Positions 1 through 8,323 of a DNA stretch of 21,917 nucleotides are shown here, in pieces. The DNA lies in assembly GCA_934717555.1 (NCBI GenBank), contig CAKUYY010000021.1:1-21917 (forward strand). The letters are read 5' to 3'. The notes under the pieces are model-generated. The model saw only the letters and a program-made list of their open reading frames with translations. It made no database searches and was not told the origin of the DNA. The DNA is from an uncultured Clostridium sp. (GTDB taxonomy: Bacteria; Bacillota; Clostridia; Oscillospirales; Acutalibacteraceae). Numbering within the stretch: position 1 is the first letter of the stretch; each line of letters starts with the position of its first letter. Both the position numbers and the translations under genes were made by a program.

Positions 1-1488
1 TGCAATGTGGCGGGTGAGGAACGCACGTTTACGTTTGGCGAGATGAAGCTGTACTCCGACAAATGCGCCCAAATGCTGGCGGATCACGGCGTTAAAAAAG
101 GCGATATGGTCCTTCTGGTGCTTAAACGCCACTATGAATTCTGGTTTGCCCTGCTGGGCCTGCATAAGGTAGGAGCGGTGGGAATTCCCGCCACAAATCT
201 GTTGACCAAAAAAGATTTTGTATACCGCTTTAATGCCGCCCATGTCAAGGGGATTATCTGTACCACCGACGGGGATACTTTGGAACATGCGGAAGCCGCC
301 ATGCCGGACTCCCCCACCGTTTCTGTCAAAATCAGTGTTCATGGAAGCCGTCCGGGATGGCTGAATTTTATGGAAGAACTCAAAAAACAGCCGGAAACCT
401 TCAAGCGGGTGGAAACAGCGGCCACTGATCCCATGCTGCTCTATTTTACCTCCGGCACTACCGGGATGCCAAAAATGGTATGGCACGATTATACCTATCC
501 CATCGCCCACATTGTAACAGCCAAGTATTGGCAGAATGTCGTCCCGGACGGGTTGCATCTGACTTTGTCAGATACCGGATGGATGAAAGCCATGTGGGGA
601 AAACTCTATGGACAATGGTTTATGGAGGCGGGTATCTTTGTCTGTGATTTTGATAAATTTACGCCCTCCGACCTGTTGCCGCTGTTCCATAAATATCAGA
701 TTACCACATTCTGTGCCCCGCCTACCATGTACCGCTTCTTTATCAAGGAGGACCTGAGCAAATATGACCTGAGTTCCCTAACCCACGCCACCATTGCCGG
801 CGAGCCCCTGAATCCTGAAGTATTCTATCAGTTCCAAAAAGCTACTGGGTTAAAATTAATGGAAGGGTTTGGTCAGACAGAAACCACTCTGACGCTGTTC
901 AATCCGGTGGGAACCACTCCAAAACCTGGTTCCATGGGAAAGCCTTCTCCCGCTTACCATGTGGATCTGGTGGATAGCCAAGGGAACACCGTGGAACCCG
1001 GCGCCGTGGGAGAAATCGTGCTACGCACTGACCACGGCAAGCCCTGCGGTATGTTCGATGGATATTATGAAAACCCGGAGCTGACCAAAGGCGTCTGGTA
1101 CAACGATATTTATCATACAGGAGATACCGCCTGGCGGGATGAGGACGGTTACTTCTGGTATGTGGGACGGACTGACGATATTATCAAATCTTCCGGTTAC
1201 CGCATCGGGCCCTTTGAGATTGAAAGCGTTATCATGGAGCTTCCCTATGTGTTAGAATGTGCCATTACGGGGACCCCCGATCCTATCCGCGGGCAAGTGG
1301 TAAAAGCCACAATCGTTTTGGCCCATGGAAAAGAGGGAACCGAGGAACTGAAAAAAGAAATTCAGAATTATGTCAAAAAACAGACGGCCCCTTATAAATA
1401 TCCCAGGGTGGTGGAGTTTGTAGAAGAACTGCCCAAAACCATCAGCGGTAAGATCCGCCGCGTGGAAATCCGGCAGGACAAAGAGTAA
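1..1488 (+). CDS. AMP-forming acyl-CoA synthetase (acetyl/medium-chain type), 5' end cut by window
   Basis: Adenylate-forming enzyme that activates a carboxylic acid with ATP to the acyl-AMP and then the CoA thioester. The frame is open from base 1 and the first possible start (GTG at 7) falls inside the conserved N-domain, so roughly 50-60 residues are missing. Counting from that GTG, visible motifs are the P-loop YFTSGTTGMPKM (146-157), EGFGQTETT (286-294), the YHTGD ATP-ribose motif (369-373), the hinge/GRTDDIIKSSGYRIGP block (387-402) and PKTISGKIRR near the C-terminus, with the catalytic lysine at about 482. The core resembles the medium-chain (MACS) and acetyl-CoA synthetase group; substrate cannot be decided from sequence. 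It converges with potD and shares its terminator. Family assignment is secure, substrate is not. Confidence 0.93.
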   Translation, partial: CNVAGEERTFTFGEMKLYSDKCAQMLADHGVKKGDMVLLVLKRHYEFWFALLGLHKVGAVGIPATNLLTKKDFVYRFNAAHVKGIICTTDGDTLEHAEAAMPDSPTVSVKISVHGSRPGWLNFMEELKKQPETFKRVETAATDPMLLYFTSGTTGMPKMVWHDYTYPIAHIVTAKYWQNVVPDGLHLTLSDTGWMKAMWGKLYGQWFMEAGIFVCDFDKFTPSDLLPLFHKYQITTFCAPPTMYRFFIKEDLSKYDLSSLTHATIAGEPLNPEVFYQFQKATGLKLMEGFGQTETTLTLFNPVGTTPKPGSMGKPSPAYHVDLVDSQGNTVEPGAVGEIVLRTDHGKPCGMFDGYYENPELTKGVWYNDIYHTGDTAWRDEDGYFWYVGRTDDIIKSSGYRIGPFEIESVIMELPYVLECAITGTPDPIRGQVVKATIVLAHGKEGTEELKKEIQNYVKKQTAPYKYPRVVEFVEELPKTISGKIRRVEIRQDKE

Positions 1489-1530
1489 AAGCCCCAAAAT
1501 GTATATTTTTCTTTTCCTGTTATATCATCC

Positions 1531-1576
1531 AAAAAAGACGTGCCTCCCCTCTCACAAAGGGCTGCACGTCTTTTTT
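1531..1576. terminator. Bidirectional Rho-independent terminator between acyl-CoA synthetase and potD
   Basis: A 13-bp perfect stem (AAAAAAGACGTGC at 1531-1543 pairing with GCACGTCTTTTTT at 1564-1576) has an A-run on one side and a T-run on the other, so it can stop transcription from both directions. The potD stop codon (1575-1577) lies within the stem's outer edge. Confidence 0.9.
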
Positions 1577-2783
1577 ACTTCGATATGGAACGCTCCCGTT
1601 TCCTTTTGATGCGCTTATAAAGGACAATTCCCACATACAACAACACAAACGCCGACAAAACGCCAATCAAAAGAATGGTATCGTCAGAGCCACCGGTTTT
1701 CACCTGTACCCATAGGTCATCCAGCAAAAGGTTGATATCATCCGGCAGATCGGTAAAGACCTGGGTGTTAGCCAAAATCTCCTCACTGGGATAAAAAATA
1801 GGGCTCTGTGCGATTTCGGGGTCCAGGTTTTCCCTAACAGCCGTCTCCGGCGTGGAATATCCGATATATTCGATATTGGCGGTGGCAATCTCCACATCGC
1901 ACATAAAATTGATATAGGCTTCTGCTTCCGCCTTATGTTTGGAACCCTTGGGGATACACATAGCATCCACAAAAAGGTTTGTGCCTTCTTTGGGAATGAC
2001 AAAACCGATATCCTCGTTTTCCTCCAGGATAATCGCCGCATCTCCCGCGTAATAAGGGGCCAGCGCCGCCTCATTGTTCCCCATTTTATTAAAGATCTGA
2101 TCCATCACATAAGACTGTACCAGCGGTTTCTGCTGTTCCAGATCCTCTGCGGCCGCGTACCAGTCGGCGGGGTCCGTCGTATTAAAATCCATCCCCAACC
2201 GGGTCTGCGCGATGGCAAAGGCGTCCCGGGAATTGTCAAACATGAGGATCTGCCCGGCATATTTAGGATCCCACAAGATATCCCAGCCTATCTCGTCCTC
2301 GCTTTCTTCCACCATATTTTTGTTATAAAAGATACCTACTGTACCCCAAGTATAAGGGACCGAATATTCATTGGTGGGATCATATTGAGGATTCCGGAAA
2401 TTTTCATCAATGAAGCTGAAATTAGGGATGTTGTCAAAATCCAATTTTTCCAGCATATCGTTGCGGATCAGCTTGGCCACCATATAATCGGAAGGGATAA
2501 TCACATCGTAATCCGACCCGCCGATGGCCAGCTTGGCATACAATTCCTCATTGGTGGCAAAGGTCGTGTAGTTGACATGGATTCCTGTCCGGCGGGTAAA
2601 TTCCTCATTCACATCCAGGGTTCCATCGCTTCCGTTGGAAATATATTCTCCCCAATTGTAAACGTTAATCGTTACCCCCGTACTGGGCGCCGCTTCTTCC
2701 TCAGCCTGCGCCCCCTTTGCGGGGATCACGGCGATAACAACGATGCAGCAGGCAGTAAGCAGCAGGGAAAGGATTTTTTTCAA
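1575..2783 (-). CDS. potD: Spermidine/putrescine ABC transporter substrate-binding protein PotD, with C-terminal membrane anchor
   Basis: Extracytoplasmic polyamine receptor of the PotABCD importer, 402 residues. Residues 1-27 look like an Sec signal peptide ending GAQA; the family core follows, with YNWGEYI near residue 43, the VPYTWGTVGIFYNK stretch and a DNSRDAFAI segment typical of PotD/PotF-like proteins. Most Gram-positive PotD proteins are lipoproteins. Here LTAC at 9-12 superficially matches a lipobox, but it sits only a few residues into the hydrophobic core and is followed by more hydrophobic residues, so lipidation is doubtful. Instead there is a clear transmembrane helix at about 370-389 followed by a basic KRIKRKRER tail, which would tether the receptor from its C-terminus. 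It starts inside potC (4-nt ATGA overlap), the last gene of the operon. Confidence 0.93.
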   Translation of the reverse strand: MKKILSLLLTACCIVVIAVIPAKGAQAEEEAAPSTGVTINVYNWGEYISNGSDGTLDVNEEFTRRTGIHVNYTTFATNEELYAKLAIGGSDYDVIIPSDYMVAKLIRNDMLEKLDFDNIPNFSFIDENFRNPQYDPTNEYSVPYTWGTVGIFYNKNMVEESEDEIGWDILWDPKYAGQILMFDNSRDAFAIAQTRLGMDFNTTDPADWYAAAEDLEQQKPLVQSYVMDQIFNKMGNNEAALAPYYAGDAAIILEENEDIGFVIPKEGTNLFVDAMCIPKGSKHKAEAEAYINFMCDVEIATANIEYIGYSTPETAVRENLDPEIAQSPIFYPSEEILANTQVFTDLPDDINLLLDDLWVQVKTGGSDDTILLIGVLSAFVLLYVGIVLYKRIKRKRERSISK

Positions 2784-3595
2784 GCCTTCGCCACCCCTTT
2801 CCGGCTAGCCTTCTGCCTTTTCTGATCCCGGATCTGGCGCAGGTTGATGATGATCAGCAGGATCATCACAGCGCCGAACAGGATGGTAGAAAGAGCGTTA
2901 ATCTCCGGGCTGACAATTTTCCGGGTCATAGAATAGATAGCTACTGGCAGCGTCTGGGTGGTGCCGCCAGTAAAATAGCTGATGACAAAATCATCAATAG
3001 ACAGGGTAAAGGCCATGATCATGCCTGTCACGATACCGGGCATGATTTCCGGCAATACCACTTTAAAAAAAGCTGGAACCGGGTGGCATCCCAGATCCTG
3101 CGCCGCCTCATACAGATGTGGGTCCATCTGGCGCAGTTTGGGCATGACATTAAGCACCACATAAGGCAGGCAGAACGTAATATGGGCGATAACCAGCGTC
3201 GCCATTCCAGGCTTTAAAATCCCCAACCGGTCATGTAAAAAAACAAACAGCAGCAACATGGAAACACCGGTTACAATCTCCGGATTCACCATGGGAAGAT
3301 TGGTCAGGTTCATCACCACACGTTTTACCCATTTGTTCATACTGCGGATCCCAATGGCCGCAGCGGTCCCCAGAATGGTGGCGCATACCGCCGTAATCAC
3401 CGCGATGATCAGTGTGTTGGTCAGGGCGTTTAAAATTTCCTCATTGTGAAACAGGCGCTCATACCAACTCAGGGTAAAGCCGTTCCATACTACACGGCTT
3501 TTGGAATCGTTGAAGGAAAATACCATCAGCACCACAATGGGGGCGTATAAAAAGATAAAGATAAGCCAGGTATATATTTTAGAAATCGCTTTCAT
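2780..3595 (-). CDS. potC: Spermidine/putrescine ABC transporter permease PotC
   Basis: Second inner-membrane permease of the polyamine importer, 271 residues, a usual length. It has about six hydrophobic segments, beginning with IYTWLIFIFLYAPIVVLMVFSF, and the EAA loop that docks on the ATPase, seen here as YEAAQDLGCHPVPAFFKVVLPEIMPGI (split over residues about 170-196). FSFNDSKS near the N-terminus is typical of PotC. ATGA overlaps at both ends tie it to potB and potD as translationally coupled genes. Confidence 0.95.
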   Translation of the reverse strand: MKAISKIYTWLIFIFLYAPIVVLMVFSFNDSKSRVVWNGFTLSWYERLFHNEEILNALTNTLIIAVITAVCATILGTAAAIGIRSMNKWVKRVVMNLTNLPMVNPEIVTGVSMLLLFVFLHDRLGILKPGMATLVIAHITFCLPYVVLNVMPKLRQMDPHLYEAAQDLGCHPVPAFFKVVLPEIMPGIVTGMIMAFTLSIDDFVISYFTGGTTQTLPVAIYSMTRKIVSPEINALSTILFGAVMILLIIINLRQIRDQKRQKASRKGVAKA

Positions 3596-4410
3596 ATCAT
3601 CATCCCCCCTGTATTTTCCCCGTCGTCAAACTGGTTCATGATCCCCATACAGATAAGGATCAGCACCATCAGGACCAAGGAAATGGCCGAACCCAAATTC
3701 GGGTTATAGGAGTTTCCCAAAAACTGCATATCAATCAGGTCCCCGATCAGCAGGTTGGCCCCTCCCCCCAGCATTTTGGAGATAATAAAGGTACTGACGG
3801 CTGGAACAAACACCATGGTAATCCCGGTAATGATCCCCGGTACGCTCAAAGGGAGAACCACACGGGAAAACACCTGGAACCCGTTGGCCCCCAAGTCCTG
3901 TGCCGCCTCAATGATCCGGAAATCCATCTTCGCCATCACAGAATACAGCGGCAGGATCATAAAAGGGAGAAAGTTATACACCATCCCCAATACCACAGCC
4001 CCTTGGGTATTGATGAGCTGGATCGGCTCTAACCCGATTGCGCCCAGCAACCGGTTAATCAGGCCGTTGTTTTCCAGCAATGTCATCCACGCGTAGGTCC
4101 TGAGCAAAAAATTCATCCACATGGGCAGCATAATCAGCATAATCATAATACTCTGGCGCGCCCCTGCCGCTTTGGAAATGATATAGGCCATGGGATATCC
4201 CAGCAGCAGGCAGATCAGCGTGGCCAAGGCGCCCAGCCAAATGGAGCGCAGGAATACAGTGGAATATTTGCCTACGTTGGCGATATTTTCCAAAGTAAAA
4301 TGACCGCTCCGATCGGTAAAGGAAAAGAATACCACCAAGGCCATAGGTACTACAATGAAAATAACCATCCATACCACATAGGGAAGGGCGGCGGCTTTGG
4401 ATTTCATCAT
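3592..4410 (-). CDS. potB: Spermidine/putrescine ABC transporter permease PotB
   Basis: First permease of the polyamine importer, 272 residues. Six predicted membrane spans start with a PYVVWMVIFIVVPMALVVFFSF helix. The EAA motif is visible as IEAAQDLGANGFQVFSRVVL followed by PLSVPGI, the docking site for PotA. PotB and PotC would form the heterodimeric channel. The start codon overlaps the potA stop codon by ATGA, and its own stop overlaps the potC start. Confidence 0.95.
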   Translation of the reverse strand: MMKSKAAALPYVVWMVIFIVVPMALVVFFSFTDRSGHFTLENIANVGKYSTVFLRSIWLGALATLICLLLGYPMAYIISKAAGARQSIMIMLIMLPMWMNFLLRTYAWMTLLENNGLINRLLGAIGLEPIQLINTQGAVVLGMVYNFLPFMILPLYSVMAKMDFRIIEAAQDLGANGFQVFSRVVLPLSVPGIITGITMVFVPAVSTFIISKMLGGGANLLIGDLIDMQFLGNSYNPNLGSAISLVLMVLILICMGIMNQFDDGENTGGMMI

Positions 4411-5546
4411 GATTCGCCTCCCGCCTGCTCTTCCTGGTGCACTTCCTCGTAAATCTCGTCGCTAAAGGCGCTGTAGTCCCCTACCTCGCTGGAATACTCC
4501 GATTTCTTCATGATATGGATGTCGTCTGGATCTAAAATCATCCCGATGATATCCCCGGGGCGCTGGCTTTCTGTGGACTGGATCATCCATTTAAAACCCT
4601 CCACATCCACAATGATCTCATAATGTACCCCTTTGAAGGTAACGGAAACAACTTCCCCGGAAATATGTCCCTGCATAGGAGGAACCACTTTGATATCCTC
4701 CGGACGGATCACCACATCCACCGGCTCCATCTTGTCAAAACCATAGTCCAGACAGTCAAACTTGCGGCCCGCAAATTCCACTAGATAATTGGCGTGCATG
4801 ACACCATCCACAATGTTGCTTTCCCCAATAAAGTCCGCCACAAAAGCATTCTTAGGCTCGTTGTAAATATCCTGGGGGCTGCCGATTTGCTGAATCTGCC
4901 CCTTATCCATCACCACTACGGTATCTGACATGGACAGGGCTTCCTCCTGGTCATGGGTTACAAAAATGAAAGTAATCCCCGTCTGCTGCTGGATGTTCTT
5001 TAGCTCCGCCTGCATATCCTTGCGCAGCTTTAAATCCAGCGCGCCCAAAGGCTCGTCCAACAGCAATACCTTGGGATGGTTGGCCAGCGCCCGCGCAATG
5101 GCCACACGCTGCTGCTGGCCGCCGGACAGAGAATCCACCTTTCGTTTATCAAAACCGCTTAAATTCACCATTTTAAGCATTTCCTGTACACGTTCCCGGA
5201 TTTCGGCCTCTTTTTTCTTATGCACACGCATGCCAAACGCCACATTTTCATAAACATTCAGATGTGGAAACAACGCATATTTTTGAAAAATTGTATTCAC
5301 ATTCCTCTTATAGGGCGGCAGATCATTGATCCTTTTTCCCGCAAAAAAAACATCGCCGCTGTCCGGTGTGATAAAGCCCCCGATCACCCGCAGCGTAGTG
5401 GTCTTTCCGCATCCGGAAGGCCCCAGCAAGGTGACAAATTCTCCATCTCTTATACTCAGATTCAAATCCCTGAGTATAACGTCTCCATCGAACGACACAG
5501 CGATATTCTGTAATGAAATAATCGATTGTTTTTCCAATTTCTGCAT
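4407..5546 (-). CDS. potA: Spermidine/putrescine ABC transporter ATP-binding protein PotA
   Basis: ATPase of the polyamine importer, 379 residues. Walker A is GPSGCGKTT, the Q-loop lies in NTIFQKYALFPH, the ABC signature is LSGGQQQR, Walker B is VLLLDEPLGALD and the H-loop is VTHDQEEA. The last ~120 residues form a TOBE-type regulatory domain (VVIRPEDIKVV). First gene of potABCD; all four genes overlap by 4 nt. The only plausible start is the ATG at 5546, because an in-frame stop lies six codons upstream. Its Shine-Dalgarno AAAGGGG abuts the ATG with almost no spacer and can pair with an upstream leader segment, see the leader entry. Confidence 0.97.
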   Translation of the reverse strand: MQKLEKQSIISLQNIAVSFDGDVILRDLNLSIRDGEFVTLLGPSGCGKTTTLRVIGGFITPDSGDVFFAGKRINDLPPYKRNVNTIFQKYALFPHLNVYENVAFGMRVHKKKEAEIRERVQEMLKMVNLSGFDKRKVDSLSGGQQQRVAIARALANHPKVLLLDEPLGALDLKLRKDMQAELKNIQQQTGITFIFVTHDQEEALSMSDTVVVMDKGQIQQIGSPQDIYNEPKNAFVADFIGESNIVDGVMHANYLVEFAGRKFDCLDYGFDKMEPVDVVIRPEDIKVVPPMQGHISGEVVSVTFKGVHYEIIVDVEGFKWMIQSTESQRPGDIIGMILDPDDIHIMKKSEYSSEVGDYSAFSDEIYEEVHQEEQAGGES

Positions 5547-5548
5547 CC

Positions 5549-5728
5549 CCTTTGCGGTTAATTAGTTGCGATACGCTTCTTTTAGCGATACACACAAGCC
5601 CAGCGCCCCCTGTCTCACCGCCCTCCGCAAAGGATATTTCGCAATCCGCCCGCATGCTACGAGCAGCGCTTGATTGCGGCGGTGAAGCTGCGCCGTATTG
5701 GAACTTTGATGATAGATGCAAACGCAAC
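5549..5728 (-). promoter_or_regulatory. Structured 5' leader of potABCD, candidate RBS-sequestering RNA switch
   Basis: Seen in sequence: between the promoter and potA, the minus-strand RNA can form P1 (8 bp, 5678-5685 with 5615-5622, GGCGGTGA/TCACCGCC on the plus strand), P2 (7 bp, 5672-5678 with 5640-5646) and a small hairpin between 5650 and 5668. Within the P1 loop lies a segment (5625-5633) that is perfectly complementary over 9 bp to 5549-5557, which contains the potA Shine-Dalgarno. Forming both P1 and this helix gives a pseudoknot that hides the ribosome binding site. No U-tract follows, so control would be at translation. It matches no riboswitch class I know; the ligand or protein partner is unknown, and polyamine feedback is only a guess. 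Confidence 0.5.
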
Positions 5729-5734
5729 GATAAA

Positions 5735-5763
5735 AATATAAAAGATAAACCTACAAATGTCAA
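5735..5763 (-). promoter_or_regulatory. Sigma-A promoter of potABCD
   Basis: Reading the minus strand, TTGACA (5758-5763) and TATATT (5735-5740) are separated by exactly 17 bp. The start would be near 5728, giving a leader of about 180 nt before potA. The NlpC/P60 terminator lies upstream, so the operon needs its own promoter. Confidence 0.8.
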
Positions 5764-5977
5764 GTTAATTTCGGCTTTTTCTATAAAATCCCGCAAAAAA
5801 ACTGATTTTCTTTAAATTAAACACAGGTTACAAGGGGTTTTCTTAAAAAATCTCTTGCATACTCTAATTTTCATTTCTTATTTTATGAACAAATGGAAAA
5901 ATTTTCAACCCCGGTATTTCTTCTGCCTAGTTTTATCAAAAAGGAAAATCATAGAATTTCAATCCCTTTTACATGCG

Positions 5978-6007
5978 AAAAGGACCCGGTCCTGCCGAGT
6001 CCTTTTT
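5978..6007 (-). terminator. Rho-independent terminator of the NlpC/P60 gene
   Basis: Arms AAAAGGACCCGG (5978-5989) and CCGAGTCCTTTT (5995-6006) form a 12-bp stem. The one non-Watson-Crick position is G-U on the minus-strand RNA but an A-C clash on the plus strand, which fixes the direction. It sits a few bases after the stop codon of the 6019-7875 gene. Confidence 0.88.
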
Positions 6008-6018
6008 GTTTGATTATT

Positions 6019-7875
6019 TTATTTCCGCAATGCTTTTAATACTTTGCTTTTTCTTGCCCATTCTTTTAGGAAAACAGGTTTCCGTTTCACCAAAAATAGG
6101 ACCACAGTGCCTCCTGTTACGGAGAAACCAACAATCATCAGCCATACAATGTCATTTCCATGGTTATTCCCGGTTTCGTTAGAACCATCTGCCGCATGGG
6201 CCACTGCATAATTTCTGGATGCATTATTGTCTTCCACTTGCGTATTGGCATAGGACAATTGTTGTATTTTTTCAACCGTCTTCATGGTATCCTCTAAACG
6301 GTTGTTGATCTCAATTTTAGAATCAATAGCGCTGATCACATCAGGGGTGGCCTTCCCAGTCGGTTCTTTTCCCACATCTGTCTGGAAAGAGATCACCGCT
6401 GTTTCCGTAGCTTCATCAAATACAGCGGAGGTTTCCCCCTCATAATATTCCAAAGTACTCAATTTCTCTTGCAGGTCCTTTACGTCGCTTCCCACATATC
6501 CAAGCTGCAAGCAATCAAACTCTGGAGCTTTCACAGCGGTATCTGCGAATAAGCCTTCTACTTCCTCTTTGCTCAGCTTTCCGGTGGCTTCCAGTCCGCT
6601 GGCCGTCTGATAAGCTTTGACTGCAATTTCTGTTTCCTCGTCAAAAACGTTGTTTACCTCGCCAAACAGATAACGCAACTCTACCAGGCGGTTCTTCAAG
6701 TCCTGTACACAAGAGCCTTTGATACCCAATTTCATGGTACCCGCTTCCGGATTCACGGGAGCATCTTCCGCATACAGGGCTTCTCTCATATCCCCGTCAG
6801 AAGATCCTGTCACTTCCAGTCCAGCGGCCGCTTGAAAATCGCTTACCGCCAGTTTTGTGTCATCCTCATAGGTGTCAGAGGGTTCATCATAAAAATAAGA
6901 TAATTCTTTCAAACGGGTTTCCATTGTCAGAATTTCCGGATCAACAGCCCCCACTTCAAAGACCGGCTCATATTTGGGAGCATCTTCCGCATATAAAGCG
7001 TCTAGTGTCGCCTGATCCGCGATGCCGGTTGCTTCCAGCCCCGCTGCCTCTTGGAACAGCTTGAGGCATTCTCCAGTATATTCACCAAAATAAGTGGTGA
7101 TTTCCGCATCGTAATATCCCAGCTCTGTCAGACGTTCTTTCATCTTTTTAACTTCATCGCTGGTGGTTCCCACTTTCAGTTCCACCTTTTTGGGTTCTTC
7201 CACCTTCGGGGTACTCTTTACAGAAGAACCGGAAGAAATAGAAACGGAACCGCTGGAAGAATACTGAACGTCTTGATAAGCGCTCTCTGGAGGAGGATTG
7301 CCCTGCAGTGCGCCGTCCGCACCAAAGGTATAATCAGCCCCGCCGATATTCTTGGTCACGCTGACCACATATTGTCCGCCCTCATAATAATAGGTTTTTC
7401 CATCGATCTTGACAAAACCGTTTTCCGGATACTGAACACCGGCAATTTTAAACCAGTTTGTCCAACGGTAAGATCCTACGGACTGATACATCACGCCATA
7501 TCTGGAGTTGCGGGCATCCACCGCCATTCCACCGCCTACATAAACTCCTACATGTCCAGGGGCGTACAGCCCCAGTCCATGGATACGGGGCAAAGTGCCG
7601 ATGGAACCTTTCTCAGGGGAGGCGCCCATCAAGTTGGTACGTTGTCCGCCCACGTGATTATAACTATAAATCAATCCGGAACAGTCAACAGCTCCCGCGC
7701 TGCTGCCGCCGTAAACATATTTCCAATTCTGATAATAAGCTGTTAATGCATGCGCCGCCATTCCCGGACCTGTGCTAGATGCTGCAATTGCGGAATCCAT
7801 CTTGCCCAGTCCGGCGGGGATCAGCAAGGTCAGTACCATTATCAGGGCTAAAAGCCCTCTTACTTTCCTGCTCAT
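6019..7875 (-). CDS. Secreted NlpC/P60 peptidoglycan hydrolase with four PG-binding repeats and C-terminal membrane helix
   Basis: Cell-wall hydrolase, 618 residues from this start. Order: signal peptide (about 1-32), NlpC/P60 domain (about 36-150) with catalytic Cys65 in VDCSGLI and His108 in APGHVGVYVG, then an acidic column position (Asp120 in AVDARN) where many relatives have His. A linker follows, then four PG_binding_1-type repeats of about 75 residues, each ending in a variant of AxGLEATG, and finally a transmembrane helix (IVWLMIVGFSVTGGTVVLFLV) with a basic tail. Such enzymes cut the D-Glu/diamino acid bond in stem peptides. Start choice: ATG at 7875 follows a perfect AGGAGG by 12 nt; an upstream in-frame ATG at 7908 has only a weak GAGG and would add 11 residues. 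Monocistronic, with its own promoter and terminator. Confidence 0.9.
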   Translation of the reverse strand: MSRKVRGLLALIMVLTLLIPAGLGKMDSAIAASSTGPGMAAHALTAYYQNWKYVYGGSSAGAVDCSGLIYSYNHVGGQRTNLMGASPEKGSIGTLPRIHGLGLYAPGHVGVYVGGGMAVDARNSRYGVMYQSVGSYRWTNWFKIAGVQYPENGFVKIDGKTYYYEGGQYVVSVTKNIGGADYTFGADGALQGNPPPESAYQDVQYSSSGSVSISSGSSVKSTPKVEEPKKVELKVGTTSDEVKKMKERLTELGYYDAEITTYFGEYTGECLKLFQEAAGLEATGIADQATLDALYAEDAPKYEPVFEVGAVDPEILTMETRLKELSYFYDEPSDTYEDDTKLAVSDFQAAAGLEVTGSSDGDMREALYAEDAPVNPEAGTMKLGIKGSCVQDLKNRLVELRYLFGEVNNVFDEETEIAVKAYQTASGLEATGKLSKEEVEGLFADTAVKAPEFDCLQLGYVGSDVKDLQEKLSTLEYYEGETSAVFDEATETAVISFQTDVGKEPTGKATPDVISAIDSKIEINNRLEDTMKTVEKIQQLSYANTQVEDNNASRNYAVAHAADGSNETGNNHGNDIVWLMIVGFSVTGGTVVLFLVKRKPVFLKEWARKSKVLKALRK

Positions 7876-7969
7876 TGTCTTGACAAACCTCCTGTTTTCC
7901 TTGCACATCCATTAGTGTGCCTCAAACTTTATCAGAAATGTAATCTTTCTCCTGATTCATGACACGAAA

Positions 7970-7996
7970 ATTACAACAAGTAACAAATTGATTACA
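7970..7996 (-). promoter_or_regulatory. Candidate WalR (YycF) binding site at the NlpC/P60 promoter
   Basis: On the minus strand TGTAATCAATTTGTTAC (7980-7996) fits the published WalR consensus TGTWAH-N5-TGTWAH at every position, and a third half-site TGTAAT (7970-7975) follows 4 nt later. WalRK controls wall hydrolases, which is what the downstream gene encodes. The box overlaps the predicted transcription start, a position that in Bacillus subtilis is associated with repression. A 9-bp inverted repeat (7937-7945 with 7990-7998) overlaps it. Confidence 0.5.
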
Positions 7997-8024
7997 TTTT
8001 ATCACGCTCACGTATACTTTGCAA
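7996..8024 (-). promoter_or_regulatory. Predicted sigma-A promoter of the NlpC/P60 gene
   Basis: Minus strand TTGCAA (8019-8024), 17-bp spacer, TAAAAT (7996-8001). Transcription would start near 7989, leaving about 115 nt of leader. Confidence 0.55.
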
Positions 8025-8260
8025 TGTTTCGGGGAATTGTTAACAGTTTATACATAATTAAACCGCTTACTGCACATAATTCCCTATGATGTTTTATAAA
8101 GTTTTAATAAAAAAACAGATTCCTGTTTCTGCTTATCTTTGTATTCTAAAATATGACAAGTCTATTTTGTTACTTTTCTGTCTTTCCGACTTTATATGTA
8201 ATGTCTCTATCACATTTTAAAAAACAAAGGCAGAACAATCTTTTTTCTGATGATTACTAT
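8025..8260. other. AT-rich spacer between NlpC/P60 promoter and ncRNA terminator
   Basis: No convincing gene on either strand. The only structure I see is a weak 6-bp hairpin (AAACAG 8113-8118 with CTGTTT 8123-8128) that on the minus strand is followed by seven U, possibly a weak back-up terminator. A TTGTCA hexamer nearby on the minus strand lacks a good -10 partner. Confidence 0.4.
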
Positions 8261-8323
8261 AAAAAAGCAAGAACAGCGCTGGTCATTGATGATATCAACA
8301 CACCCAAAAACGCTGTTCTCGCT
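8261..8323 (-). terminator. Rho-independent terminator of the candidate ncRNA
   Basis: A 13-bp stem (8266-8278 with 8311-8323) is complete on the minus strand with one G-U pair and is followed by six U (8266-8261). The 32-nt loop holds a nested 5-bp hairpin (TTGAT 8286-8290 with ATCAA 8294-8298). Confidence 0.7.

Noticed and set aside
5323..5796. 157-codon minus-strand frame spanning the potA start and leader
   Set aside because: Out of frame with potA, includes the promoter itself and structured leader, and ends inside potA.
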